DNA of 64,000 nt from Amaricoccus macauensis_A (GTDB taxonomy: Bacteria > Pseudomonadota > Alphaproteobacteria > Rhodobacterales > Rhodobacteraceae): positions 145,884 through 209,883 of the forward strand of contig NZ_JBNAFY010000008.1 of the NCBI RefSeq assembly GCF_049800915.1, given 5' to 3'. Every line of letters starts with the position of its first letter. The stretch's first letter is position 1. Positions 1-8,352 of this stretch are shown piece after piece. The notes beneath the pieces were generated by a model that saw only the letters and a list, made by a program, of their open reading frames with translations, searched no databases and was not told where the DNA came from. A program made the position numbers and the translations under genes.

Positions 1-267
1 ATCGTTCTGACGAGCCCTGCCGTCATGGCACTCGGCTTCGTCGCGCTCTACGCCCAGTTCATGCGTTGGTCTGATCCTGCTCAGGGGGGTGTTGATTTCA
101 CGCTTTTCCAATGCATGGACGCCGCGATCAGCATGGTGGCTGGCATCCTGGCGGGATTGGTGGCTGAGTCATTGGGATACGGAGTGTTCTTCCTGGTTGC
201 TGCAGCGATTTCCTTCGCGATGGTGCCGGTCCTGCTGCACCTGGCTCGGCCAGTTCCGGAAGCCTGA
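1..267 (+). CDS. MFS transporter, C-terminal end (cut by window start)
   Basis: The reading frame is open from base 1 and ends with TGA at 265-267, so only about the last 88 residues are visible. They form hydrophobic helices typical of the last transmembrane segments of a major facilitator protein. The stretch DFTLFQCMDAAIS followed by a Gly-rich helix resembles RhtX/FptX-type siderophore-uptake permeases and AmpG-like permeases. The substrate cannot be decided from the fragment. An internal ATG at 25 is not a credible start because homology-like helix sequence precedes it. Confidence 0.6.
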   Translation: MVLTSPAVMALGFVALYAQFMRWSDPAQGGVDFTLFQCMDAAISMVAGILAGLVAESLGYGVFFLVAAAISFAMVPVLLHLARPVPEA

Positions 268-466
268 GAACCCTGCTCTTTCACGCGGGCATTCTGGGAA
301 GTGCTCTGGGTGATGCTGTTCTGCTTACACAAAAAGATAGCGAATTAGTGCGTTAGACCCGGCGGCACAGCAGTCAGGGAACTCCTGATCGTGCCGATTG
401 GTGACGTAGACGGACTGGCTCGTAATGAGGAAAGGGGCCGCATCCGCGCACGGGGCCATAAAATTC

Positions 467-496
467 TTGACATAGATCTGATACATCAGATATCAG
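467..496 (+). promoter_or_regulatory. Promoter with GntR-type palindromic operator
   Basis: TTGACA (467-472) and TATCAG (491-496) form a plausible sigma-70 promoter with an 18-bp spacer. Between them lies ATCTGATACATCAGAT (476-491), a palindrome broken only at its two central bases. The core TCTGAT-N2-ATCAGA recurs at 7393-7406 next to the GntR gene. A repressor bound here would cover the spacer and the -10 element. Confidence 0.7.
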
Positions 497-526
497 AAAG
501 ACAAGAAATTGACCGGGGAGGCGGAC

Positions 527-1528
527 ATGAGACCAAGGCCAAAAGTTGTCGTCACCGACTTTGATTATGGGGATGTCGATATCGAACGCGCCATTCTCGA
601 ACCCATTGGCGCCGAGGTCATCGGCCTGCAGGCCAAGCGGGAATCCGACCTGTTCGAGGAAGCGCGCGACTGTGCGGCTATCATGAACCAGTACGCCCGC
701 ATCGGGGCTGAAACGATTGCACGAATGACGAAATGCAAGGTGATCGCGCGCTACGGCGTCGGGGTCGATATCGTCGATGTCGATGCTGCGACGGATCGGG
801 GAATTCTTGTCACCAATGTCCGGGACTATTGCACCGAGGAAGTGGCGGATCATGCCATAGCATTGTGGATGGCCCTTGCACGCAGCCTGCCTGCGTATGA
901 TCGGGCAACCCACGATGGTGTCTGGCGTTGGCAGTCCGGCGCACCTGTCCGTCGTCTTCGGGGACGCACAATGGGCATCGTTTCCTTTGGAAAGATCGGC
1001 CAGGCCATTGCTCATCGTGCCAGAGCCTTTGGCACTGAAGTCATCGCCTACGACCCCTTCCTGCCTACCGATGTGGCACGGAAACTGGGTGTCGAGTTGG
1101 TTTCCAAGGCGGACCTACTCGCGCGCTCCGACTACATCCTGATGCAAGCGCCGATGACCAAGGACACCCGGCATTTCCTGTCGGATGCCGAATTCGCCGC
1201 GATGAAGCCTGGTGCAATTCTGGTGAACACCGGGCGCGGACCCACGGTCGACAACAAGGCGCTTTACCGCGCATTGACCGAAGGCCACCTCGCCGCAGCC
1301 GGGCTCGATGACCCCGAGGAAGAACCCGCAAAACGCGCCTCCTGGAACCCCGCAGACAACCCGATCTTCACCCTGCCCAATGTGCTGATCACGCCGCACG
1401 CCGCCTACTACTCGGAGGAATCGATCCGAGCAGCGCGTGAGGGTGCGGCAACGCAGGTGGCCAAGGTCCTGACCGGGCAAAAGCCCGACTTCCCCGTCAA
1501 TGCCGAAGCTCTCGCAGTCCAGAGCTGA
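527..1528 (+). CDS. D-isomer-specific 2-hydroxyacid dehydrogenase
   Basis: The 333-residue product belongs to the NAD(P)-dependent D-2-hydroxyacid dehydrogenase family and should interconvert a 2-hydroxyacid and a 2-oxoacid in the cytoplasm. A Rossmann segment GIVSFGKIG lies near residues 150-158, catalytic Arg in NTGRGP near 237, Glu in DDPEEEP near 264-266 and His in TPHAAYYSEE near 291. The ATG at 527 is preferred to the TTG at 509 because GGGGAGG lies about 6 bases upstream of it. It is the first gene of a four-gene operon ending in dgoA, so a sugar-acid-derived substrate is likely, but the substrate is inferred only. Confidence 0.85.
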   Translation: MRPRPKVVVTDFDYGDVDIERAILEPIGAEVIGLQAKRESDLFEEARDCAAIMNQYARIGAETIARMTKCKVIARYGVGVDIVDVDAATDRGILVTNVRDYCTEEVADHAIALWMALARSLPAYDRATHDGVWRWQSGAPVRRLRGRTMGIVSFGKIGQAIAHRARAFGTEVIAYDPFLPTDVARKLGVELVSKADLLARSDYILMQAPMTKDTRHFLSDAEFAAMKPGAILVNTGRGPTVDNKALYRALTEGHLAAAGLDDPEEEPAKRASWNPADNPIFTLPNVLITPHAAYYSEESIRAAREGAATQVAKVLTGQKPDFPVNAEALAVQS

Positions 1529-1546
1529 AGTCACAAAGGAAACAAC

Positions 1547-2218
1547 ATGCTGAAAGTCTTCAACGAATTCGATCGTCGCCCCGACCTGTTGGCGCAATTC
1601 GACAAGGTGCTGACCTGCTATTCCTCCACCGCTGTATTTGCCGACGTTCAATACCGTCTCGGCGTCATGGACAGCGGCATCAAGCCTGCCTTTCGGGCCA
1701 AGGTAACCGGACAGGCGATCACCGTGCAGCTCTCCAAGGGAGACCTGGTGGATCCGCTCAAGGCGCTGGAAATGGGTCAGCCCGGGGATGTCATTGTGGT
1801 GGATGCCGGTGGCGATCCCAACACTTCCGTCTGCGGTGGGCTCATGGGCGGCCTTGCACAGAACCGGGGCATTCGGGGCATGATCGTCGATGGCGCAGGC
1901 CGGGATACCGACGAACTGCAAGACATCAATTGGCCGATCTGGACCCGCGCCATTACCCCGCGTGGCACCCACACGATGTTCTCGGGCCGCAAGGAAGAGC
2001 TGTCGATCAATGTCCCGATCCAATGCGGTGGCGTCGTGGTCAATCCCGGCGATTTCATCGTCGCCGATCTGATGGGGGTTACGGTCGTTCCTCTGGGAAA
2101 GGCCGAAGAGGTCGTCAAGCTGGCGCAGGAACAGGCGGATCGCGAAGAAGAGACACGCAAATGGGTCGCCCAGGGCAAGACGGTCGAGGATCTTCTTAAT
2201 GAATTCGGCCGCATCTGA
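1547..2218 (+). CDS. RraA-like / HMG-aldolase family protein
   Basis: The 223-residue product matches the RraA-like fold family, which includes 4-hydroxy-4-methyl-2-oxoglutarate aldolases, oxaloacetate decarboxylases and the RNase E regulator RraA. Visible family signatures are the central GGL segment (GGLMGGLAQ), the metal-site DG-x2-RD motif (VDGAGRD) and the late GDFIVAD-x2-G motif. In a catabolic operon an aldolase or decarboxylase role on a 2-oxoacid is more likely than RNase E control. It starts 18 bases after the dehydrogenase (AAAGGAAACAAC before the ATG) and its end overlaps dgoK by 20 bases. Confidence 0.75.
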   Translation: MLKVFNEFDRRPDLLAQFDKVLTCYSSTAVFADVQYRLGVMDSGIKPAFRAKVTGQAITVQLSKGDLVDPLKALEMGQPGDVIVVDAGGDPNTSVCGGLMGGLAQNRGIRGMIVDGAGRDTDELQDINWPIWTRAITPRGTHTMFSGRKEELSINVPIQCGGVVVNPGDFIVADLMGVTVVPLGKAEEVVKLAQEQADREEETRKWVAQGKTVEDLLNEFGRI

Positions 2219-3119
2219 TCCGGCGCTGATCGGCCTCGACTGGGGAACAACGTCCTTCCGCGCCGCTTTGATCGGTGCGGATGGTAGCGTCCTGGAAACA
2301 TTGCACGCGCCCGAAGGCATCATGCATGTCGAGGGTGGCTGCTTCGAAGCAGCTTTCGAGCGTCTGTTGTCACCCTGGGCCTGCCATCGATCGCTGCCGG
2401 TTCTGGCCTCCGGAATGATTACCAGTCGGAACGGTTGGGTGGAAACGCCGTATGTATCGCTGCCCGCCGGCATCGAAGAACTGGCCAATGCGCTGGTTGC
2501 ACATACGACCGATACCGGTAGGCAGATTCAGTTCGTCACCGGGTTGGCAAGCGAGATTAATGGCGCTCCAGACGTGATGCGCGGCGAGGAAACCCAGATC
2601 GTTGGGGCAATCGCCTCCGGTGCGGTTGCAGGCTGTTTCGTAATGCCAGGCACGCACAGCAAATGGGTCGAGGTCGACGGTGGGCGGATCGAGAATTTCG
2701 CTACCTATATGACCGGCGACATCTTTGCCGCGCTTCGCGATCATACAATTCTCAAAGCGCTGATGGCTGAAATGTCATTTCAGAAAGATGGCTTTAGCCT
2801 CGGCGTTTCGTCGGGCCTGTCGGCTGGGTGCAACCTGCTGCACCGGCTCTTCCATGTGCGATCCCTCCCGCTGTTCAACAAGATCCCGGCGGAGATGAGT
2901 GCGGACTATCTGTCCGGCCTGCTGATCGGTGCAGAGATTGCAGGAGGGCAGACGAGCATGACTGGCGAAGGTCCCGTCACCATCGTCGGACGCAGCGACC
3001 TGGCAGACCGATACGAGATCGCGCTGGACATTGCCGGTCGGGAAAGCCGTAGGGCCGAGAACGACATCGTCGCGCGAGGACATTTCGTCATCGCCAGAAC
3101 AGCGGGATTGATCACATGA
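2199..3119 (+). CDS. dgoK: 2-dehydro-3-deoxygalactonokinase
   Basis: The 306-residue protein begins with the phosphate-binding motif LIGLDWGTTSFRA and contains VLASGMITSRNGW and MPGTHSKWVEV, all characteristic of DgoK. The family phosphorylates 2-keto-3-deoxy-galactonate at the 6-position in the De Ley-Doudoroff type galactonate pathway. The ATG lies inside the end of the RraA-like gene, and the stop overlaps the dgoA start (ATGA), so the genes are translationally coupled. No galactonate dehydratase is visible in the window, so the upstream step is either elsewhere or the substrate differs. Confidence 0.9.
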   Translation: MNSAASDPALIGLDWGTTSFRAALIGADGSVLETLHAPEGIMHVEGGCFEAAFERLLSPWACHRSLPVLASGMITSRNGWVETPYVSLPAGIEELANALVAHTTDTGRQIQFVTGLASEINGAPDVMRGEETQIVGAIASGAVAGCFVMPGTHSKWVEVDGGRIENFATYMTGDIFAALRDHTILKALMAEMSFQKDGFSLGVSSGLSAGCNLLHRLFHVRSLPLFNKIPAEMSADYLSGLLIGAEIAGGQTSMTGEGPVTIVGRSDLADRYEIALDIAGRESRRAENDIVARGHFVIARTAGLIT

Positions 3120-3745
3120 CCAAATGGCAGCGGGCCCTGAGCGACAATCCGTTGATTGCCATTTTGCGAGGGCTCGATCCCGAGCGTGCCGTGGAAGCCG
3201 CGAGCGTACTGGTCGATGCCGGCTTTCGCATAATCGAAGTGCCGCTGAACTCGCCTCAGCCTTTGCTCTCTATCGAACGGATCGCCGCACGCCATGGTGA
3301 GAACATCGTCGTCGGGGCCGGAACGGTACTGAACCCCGAGGACGTGTCGGCGGTGGTGGATGCCGGTGGCGACATCATCGTTTCGCCCAACATGAACCCC
3401 GCGGTTGGCGCGCGCGCCGAGCAACTTGCGGCGAAATGGTGCCCTGGCGTGATGACCGCGAGCGAAGCTTTCGCTGCGTTAGATCTTGGTGCTGCAGTCC
3501 TGAAATTCTTTCCTGCCGAGATGATCCCTCCGAAGGCGATTTCGGCGCTTCGCGCGGTGCTGCCGAAGCAAGCTCTGGTCGCGGCAGTGGGCGGCATCAC
3601 GCCCCAAACCATGGCGGACTACTACGCCGCCGGGGCCGACAGTTTCGGGCTCGGCTCGGCGCTCTTCAAACCGGAATACGATATGGCGGAGCTGAACAGG
3701 CGGGCATCGGATTTCACCCACGCCTACAGGGAACTTGCGCGGTAA
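3116..3745 (+). CDS. dgoA: 2-dehydro-3-deoxy-6-phosphogalactonate aldolase
   Basis: The 209-residue product is a class I KDPG/KDPGal aldolase. The Schiff-base lysine is in LKFFPAEM (about K130), the general-base glutamate in IIEVPLNSP (about E41), and the GAGTVLNPEDV segment is typical of the family. It cleaves KDPGal to pyruvate and glyceraldehyde-3-phosphate, finishing the pathway started by dgoK. Its start overlaps the dgoK stop by four bases, and it is the last gene before a terminator-like hairpin. Confidence 0.9.
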   Translation: MTKWQRALSDNPLIAILRGLDPERAVEAASVLVDAGFRIIEVPLNSPQPLLSIERIAARHGENIVVGAGTVLNPEDVSAVVDAGGDIIVSPNMNPAVGARAEQLAAKWCPGVMTASEAFAALDLGAAVLKFFPAEMIPPKAISALRAVLPKQALVAAVGGITPQTMADYYAAGADSFGLGSALFKPEYDMAELNRRASDFTHAYRELAR

Positions 3746-3983
3746 CTTCAGGCAATGCGTGTCGGCATGACCCGGAGGGGTGTCGAACGGTCGTCGTCGA
3801 GATCGACATGCTGCAAGGAACTCGATCAGGACAGGGCAGGCTCGAACCCTGTCGAACACTTCATCCGGTGATAGTGCCCAGAGTGCATCGTAAGTACCAG
3901 TGAAGATGATCGTAGGGGGCGAAGACCATTGGCTTTGCACCGCCCGCTGTTGAACGCCACTCACTTACCTTCACACTAAGCAG

Positions 3984-4023
3984 AAGCGCGGGCAAACCCC
4001 TGGTTATCGCCCCGCGCTTTTTT
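3984..4023 (+). terminator. Rho-independent terminator after dgoA operon
   Basis: AAGCGCGGG (3984-3992) pairs perfectly with CCCGCGCTT (4011-4019), followed by a run of six T (4018-4023). The loop is 18 bases. The 238 bases between dgoA and this hairpin hold no convincing gene. The stem can also serve the opposing strand. Confidence 0.75.
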
Positions 4024-4064
4024 GTTTGCCCAACCCAATGCAGAGCCTCTCGACGAGGCCGTTT

Positions 4065-4488
4065 TCATACTCCGGCCTTGAAGTCCGCATGTTGCTTGAG
4101 TTCGTTAGCAATGACTATGGCGTCGGCATTGGACGCGATCCGATCGATGTAGAGCGGCGTGCCGTCGGCCAGCCGATCAACATCAACACCTCCATCGAAG
4201 ATCGGATCTCCGCCCCGGTGCTCTCCTCGGTGATCCCGTAACCCTTGAGCCCCGCGACCAGGGCGCGGATGATTTCGACGAGGCCCATGATCTCGTAACT
4301 GCCGACGGTAATGGCGATCGTCTTCCCGGCGATATCATCGTTCGGGACGCGGTCGAGCTGGTGTGCCATGGCCGCACCAATATCGTGCAATCGTCTGCAT
4401 TCGGAATGCCGGTCGACGGGATCAGAGGGGGGCAGGGGTACTGCATCCCACCCTCGATGCTCACGTTGACCGGCTCGAGATCCGTCAT
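4065..4488 (-). pseudogene. Decayed LarA-like (DUF2088) gene
   Basis: Fragments in different minus-strand frames together match the lactate-racemase-N-terminal-domain family. They are IAITVGSYEIMGLVEIIRAL, then ITEESTGAEIRSSMEV after an apparent internal deletion, then GTPLYIDRIASNADAIV and NELKQHADFKAGV ending in TGA at 4065-4067. The intact family reads roughly GSRGI, GSHGGAT, IRSSMEV, P-Y-D and VN-KPHTDF; here the GSHGGAT block is missing and at least two frame changes are needed. An ATG at 4488 abuts the dctM stop, so it was probably the last gene of this TRAP operon. LarA-like proteins act on hydroxyacids, which fits the locus. Confidence 0.6.
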
Positions 4489-4489
4489 G

Positions 4490-5773
4490 TCAATACAGCG
4501 CCGGCAGTGCCAGGGACAGGGCAGGCACATAGGTTATCAGCATAAGCAGGATGATCATCCCGAGAAAGAATGGGAGGATCGCTTTGCTGATCCGCTCGAT
4601 CGACACGCCCGAGATGCTGCTGGCGACAAAAAGGTTCACACCCAAGGGCGGCGTGCAGAAGCCGATTGCCAGGTTGACCGTCATGATTACGCCGAATGCG
4701 ATGGGATCGACGCCAAGAGCCGTGGCCACCGGCAACAAGATCGGCGTCATGATGATGATCGAGGAAATCGTTTCCATGAACATGCCGATGATCAACAACA
4801 ACAGGTTGATCAGCAGCAGGATGATGATCGGATTGTCCGAGAGCCCCGTCAACCATGTCGCCAGATCTGCCGGAATCTGAGCCAGGGTGATGACCCGGCC
4901 GAATGCCGTTGCCATGATCACCAGCACGAGGATCATTCCGCTGGTCCGGGCGCTCTCGGCCAGGATCGACGGAAAATCTGACCACTTCAGATCGCGGTAG
5001 ACGAATTTTCCGATAATCGCGGCATAGAGCACGGCAACTGCGCCCGCTTCGGTGGGTGTAAAGACGCCACTGTAGATGCCGCCAAGGATGATCACCGGGA
5101 CGAGGAGGGCCCAGACCGACTCGCGTAAACTCGTACGAACGCGCGTCGCGTTGAACGTTCTGGTATTGTTGATGACCTCGGTTTCATTGCGCAGCAAAAT
5201 GCGGGCCACAATCATGAACATCACCGCGAAGAGGATCCCTGGTACGATCCCGGCAAGGAACAGCTTGCCGATCGAGACCTCGGCCGTAACCCCATAGATG
5301 ATGAAAGGAATGCTGGGCGGGATCATGACCCCGATCATGCCGGAGGACGCCGTCAGCGAAGAACTGAAGGTGCGATTGTATCCGACCTTCTCCATTTCAG
5401 GAATGAGGTTCGCGCCAATGGCGGCGACCGTTGCCGGTGAAGAGCCTGAGATCGCAGCAAAGAAAACAGATGCGAGCACGTTGACATAGGCGAGGCCGGC
5501 GCGGATGTGACCGATCAGCGCATTGGCGAAACCGACGAGGCGCCGCGACATGCCGCCATGCTGCATGAGATCGCCAGCCAGAACGAAAAGCGGAACGGCA
5601 ATCAAAGGAAAAGAGTCCGCTCCCGTTACCACCGACCTGGCCAACAGGACCAAGGGCGGAGTGCCGTCGACTAAGACCATGACAGCCATCGTTGCAAGGC
5701 CAAGGCAGATACCAATCGGAACGCTGAGAAGCAGGGTGAAGAGCAATACCAGGAAGAGTACAGTCGCGATCAT
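4490..5773 (-). CDS. dctM: TRAP transporter large permease (DctM)
   Basis: The 427-residue protein has about a dozen hydrophobic segments and the typical N-terminal LLFTLLLSVPIGICLGLA block and PIIILLLINLLLLIIGMFME segment of TRAP DctM subunits. It forms the ion-coupled channel for a periplasmic-binding-protein-dependent acid transporter. It follows dctQ by 3 bases and is followed at once by the LarA-like pseudogene. Length is normal for the family. Confidence 0.92.
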   Translation of the reverse strand: MIATVLFLVLLFTLLLSVPIGICLGLATMAVMVLVDGTPPLVLLARSVVTGADSFPLIAVPLFVLAGDLMQHGGMSRRLVGFANALIGHIRAGLAYVNVLASVFFAAISGSSPATVAAIGANLIPEMEKVGYNRTFSSSLTASSGMIGVMIPPSIPFIIYGVTAEVSIGKLFLAGIVPGILFAVMFMIVARILLRNETEVINNTRTFNATRVRTSLRESVWALLVPVIILGGIYSGVFTPTEAGAVAVLYAAIIGKFVYRDLKWSDFPSILAESARTSGMILVLVIMATAFGRVITLAQIPADLATWLTGLSDNPIIILLLINLLLLIIGMFMETISSIIIMTPILLPVATALGVDPIAFGVIMTVNLAIGFCTPPLGVNLFVASSISGVSIERISKAILPFFLGMIILLMLITYVPALSLALPALY

Positions 5774-5776
5774 GGG

Positions 5777-6268
5777 TCAGGCCTTTCCGGACATCGAGTC
5801 CGTGCACTGCAACGTGCCGATCAGGTGTTGCGTAACGCGCAGGATGGACAGCGCCGCACCCACGGGCGCGGAAGCGTAAAGCAGTGGGATTGGCATACCC
5901 AGCACCACCGATTTCTGGCTGAGAACGAAGGGCTGCATCATCAATTGGATACATTGGACGGCAATCACCGCGAGAAATCCGATGACCAACAGATCCACCA
6001 CCACTTCGAATGCTCGCTGGCTGCGTGGGCCCAAGGCATCGCGGAGGAACGTGATGCGGACATGAGAGCCCTGCTGGAATGCGTAGCTGACCGCCACCCA
6101 GACGAACCAGATAAACAACCACAAGGTCAGTTCTTCGCCCCACGACAGGGATGCGTTCATAATGTAGCGCATAAAGACATTCGTGCTTATCAGAAGCACG
6201 ATCGCGGCCAGAAGCAGGCCAACGAGATAGCGTTCGAAATTCTTGTCGATCCAACGCAGTGCCGTCAT
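5777..6268 (-). CDS. dctQ: TRAP transporter small permease (DctQ)
   Basis: This 163-residue membrane protein has four hydrophobic segments and the SWGEELTLWLFIWFVWVA motif near residues 41-58 that marks DctQ. It pairs with DctM in the inner membrane. Start and stop place it tightly between dctP and dctM; a 9-bp-stem hairpin lies in the gap to dctP. Confidence 0.92.
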   Translation of the reverse strand: MTALRWIDKNFERYLVGLLLAAIVLLISTNVFMRYIMNASLSWGEELTLWLFIWFVWVAVSYAFQQGSHVRITFLRDALGPRSQRAFEVVVDLLVIGFLAVIAVQCIQLMMQPFVLSQKSVVLGMPIPLLYASAPVGAALSILRVTQHLIGTLQCTDSMSGKA

Positions 6269-6298
6269 TTACCGGTCTCCCCCCAGAACTGCAGTGAA

Positions 6299-6321
6299 CG
6301 GGTGTCCATCCTGGACACCCG
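6299..6321 (-). other. Intercistronic hairpin between dctP and dctQ
   Basis: CGGGTGTCC (6299-6307) and GGACACCCG (6313-6321) form a perfect 9-bp stem with a 5-base loop, in the dctP-dctQ gap and without a T tract. Such hairpins after binding-protein genes are known to protect the upstream message from 3' decay, which would raise the DctP:DctQM ratio. That role is inferred here. Confidence 0.6.
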
Positions 6322-6336
6322 TGGCATTGCCCACTC

Positions 6337-7335
6337 TCAGGGAGCGCTTGCCGCTTCGACAGCGCCGAGCCAGCTGTCAAATACGTCGGCACCCACCTCG
6401 TCACGGTAGTTCGCGCGGACATCCTGGGTCACGTCGACGAACATCTGACGATCCTCGGCCGTCAACTCGATCACGTTGACACCGGCATCACGGATCTTCT
6501 GAAGCTGGCCGGCCTCTTCGGCGTTGACCAGTTCCTGTTGATAGGCCTCGGCTTCGGTCATCGCATCGCGCAGCAGGTTCTGTTCATCCTCAGAGAGACC
6601 CGACCAGAACCATTCGCCGACCACTGGGACGTAGACAGTGAAGACATGGCCCGTGAGCGAGACATGCTCCTGCACTTCGTAAAAACGCTGGCTATCGATC
6701 AGTGCGACGGGGTTCTCCTGGCCGTCGATCACACCCTGCTGCAAAGCGGAATAGACTTCACCAAAGTTCATTGGAGTCGGATTGGCGCCCAGAGCCTTGA
6801 AGGTATCGACATGGGCGGGCACCTTCATGGTGCGCAGCTTGATGCCTTCAAGGTCCTCGGGTTTCTCGATGGGACGAACACTGTTGGTCACGTGGCGCAG
6901 GCCATTTTCCATCCAACCCAGGCCCACCAGACCCTGGTTTTCAAGCCGCGCCAGCATTTCGTCACCCGTCGGGCCGTTGAGCACGTCCAGGGCGACTTCC
7001 TTGCTGGGGTACATGTAGGGCAGTTCGATCACTGCAAACGCCGGATCCCAGCCTGCGAAGATGGCAGAGGGCGAAACCGCCATTTCCAACACCCCGGTCT
7101 GCACACCTTCGATCATCTCACGATCCGGGCCCATTTGCGAAGAGGGGAAGATCTGAACGTCGAACTCGCCATCGGAGCGGGTTTCAACCAGTTCCTCAAA
7201 CTTCAGCAGAGCCCGGTGCATGTGATATTGCTCATTCGTGCCGTGGCCGATCTTTATTACGGTTTCGGCCGATGCTGCGCTTGCGACTCCCGTAGCCAAG
7301 AATGCAAAGAACGCGACTGAAATTGTCCTCGACAT
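6337..7335 (-). CDS. dctP: TRAP transporter substrate-binding protein (DctP)
   Basis: The 332-residue DctP-family protein starts MSRTISVAFFAFLATGVASA, an export signal likely cleaved after ASAAS-A. The mature part shows the family features IKIGHG near the start, GVQTGVLEMAVSP, KLRTMKVPAHVDTFKALGA (substrate-carboxylate Arg region) and GEVYSALQQGVIDGQENP. The ATG at 7335 has GGTGGAG about 6 bases upstream; the frame extends 10 codons further without a good ribosome site. Neighbouring KDPGal genes suggest a sugar-acid ligand, but ligand identity cannot be read from sequence. Confidence 0.92.
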   Translation of the reverse strand: MSRTISVAFFAFLATGVASAASAETVIKIGHGTNEQYHMHRALLKFEELVETRSDGEFDVQIFPSSQMGPDREMIEGVQTGVLEMAVSPSAIFAGWDPAFAVIELPYMYPSKEVALDVLNGPTGDEMLARLENQGLVGLGWMENGLRHVTNSVRPIEKPEDLEGIKLRTMKVPAHVDTFKALGANPTPMNFGEVYSALQQGVIDGQENPVALIDSQRFYEVQEHVSLTGHVFTVYVPVVGEWFWSGLSEDEQNLLRDAMTEAEAYQQELVNAEEAGQLQKIRDAGVNVIELTAEDRQMFVDVTQDVRANYRDEVGADVFDSWLGAVEAASAP

Positions 7336-7392
7336 GGTTTCTCCACCCTGTGTGCGTCCAACCAAATGGATCGTCTGCTTGTTGATACTGAT

Positions 7393-7406
7393 GTCTGATG
7401 TATCAG
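7393..7406. promoter_or_regulatory. GntR operator in dctP-gntR intergenic region
   Basis: TCTGATGTATCAGA is the reverse complement of the core at 477-490 and is palindromic outside the two central bases. It lies about 60 bases upstream of dctP and 70 bases upstream of the GntR start, so it could control both directions. Confidence 0.7.
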
Positions 7407-7476
7407 ATATAAAATGTTAGTGCAACGGAATCTTGGCTGGGGTATCAAGGTTGCGGTGGCGAAGAAAGGAAAGCCG

Positions 7477-8196
7477 ATGACCGGACAGAAGATGAAGCGG
7501 ATTAAGGCGCCGGATTCTCTCTGCGATATCGCAGCCACGGCCATACGGGAGGCGATCATCACAGGGCGCTATGGATTGGGGGAGGCACTCTCCGAGAATT
7601 CACTCTCCGAACTTCTCGGCATTAGCAAGACTCCGATCCGTGAAGCACTTGCCACTCTCAAGCATGAAGGCCTTGTGACCATTGTTCCACGAAAAGGCAC
7701 CTTTGTATTTACCATGGGTGTCGAAGAGGTGGCACAGCTGGGCTTCTATCGTTTCGTCCTCGAATCCACGGCACTGGACCTTGCGATGGCAGAGCACAGA
7801 AAGGATCTTCTGATCTCACTTAAATCGATTTGCAGCGCGATGACTGCAGCCCACGGCACAGGTCGAATGGCGGAGTATTTGAATTTGGACGGACAGTTTC
7901 ACAATGCGTTCGTCGAGCGCTGTGGGAACCTCTACCTGATTGGTGGGTATCAAGCGATTACAGGCCGCACGGCCGCACTGCGAACCCACCTTTCGAAGCA
8001 TGCGACCCATACCGAGAAATCCATCGGCGAGCATATCGAGATGGTTGACCTGCTCGAATCTGGGGATCTCCCTGCCGCCGTAGAGGTTTTGAAACGGCAT
8101 GTGACACGCGGGCAGCGCACCTATGCGGATGGCATTCAGGATATTGCCGCCGCGAGCGCCGAAGACCGGGTTATTCGCAGGAAGCGGACGCGATGA
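7477..8196 (+). CDS. GntR-family regulator with FCD domain
   Basis: The 239-residue protein has an N-terminal winged helix (TAIREAIITGRYGLGEALSENSLSELLGISKTPIREAL, given in parts: helix-turn-helix about residues 39-58) and a C-terminal FCD domain with D138, H142 and N151 and later histidines typical of its metal site. FCD regulators sense small acids. I chose ATG 7477 because AAAGGAAA precedes it; the frame opens 21 codons earlier without a ribosome site. The paired palindromes at 477-490 and 7393-7406 are its likely operators, so it probably represses both the catabolic and the TRAP operon until the substrate is present. Confidence 0.88.
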   Translation: MTGQKMKRIKAPDSLCDIAATAIREAIITGRYGLGEALSENSLSELLGISKTPIREALATLKHEGLVTIVPRKGTFVFTMGVEEVAQLGFYRFVLESTALDLAMAEHRKDLLISLKSICSAMTAAHGTGRMAEYLNLDGQFHNAFVERCGNLYLIGGYQAITGRTAALRTHLSKHATHTEKSIGEHIEMVDLLESGDLPAAVEVLKRHVTRGQRTYADGIQDIAAASAEDRVIRRKRTR

Positions 8197-8299
8197 AGCG
8201 CCAAATTCACCTCCAACCCGGTTGGTGGCATTTCTAACGCCACCTTTGCCGACATAATCCTGGATTGCCATTTGAGTGACACTGGAATTGCGGGCAGAT

Positions 8300-8350
8300 C
8301 TGTAATCCAGTCGGGCGTCTGGGCGGACAGCGCGTATCGCTCGCGTAATA
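8300..8350 (+). mobile_element. Short relic of an IS5-type transposase
   Basis: The bases encode SGVWADSAYRSR-N, the region around the second catalytic Asp of the transposases at 55088 and 62685 (SGVWADSAYRSRKN), with synonymous differences. The similarity stops on both sides, so only about 40-50 bases of the element remain. Confidence 0.5.
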
Positions 8351-8352
8351 TT

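Noticed and set aside
374..1015. 213-residue minus-strand open frame opposite the dehydrogenase
   Set aside because: Antisense to a strongly conserved gene; GC-rich codon positions create long shadow frames. No ribosome site or family features.
1115..2488. 457-residue minus-strand open frame
   Set aside because: Covers the dehydrogenase, RraA-like and dgoK genes on the opposite strand; composition is that of an antisense frame.
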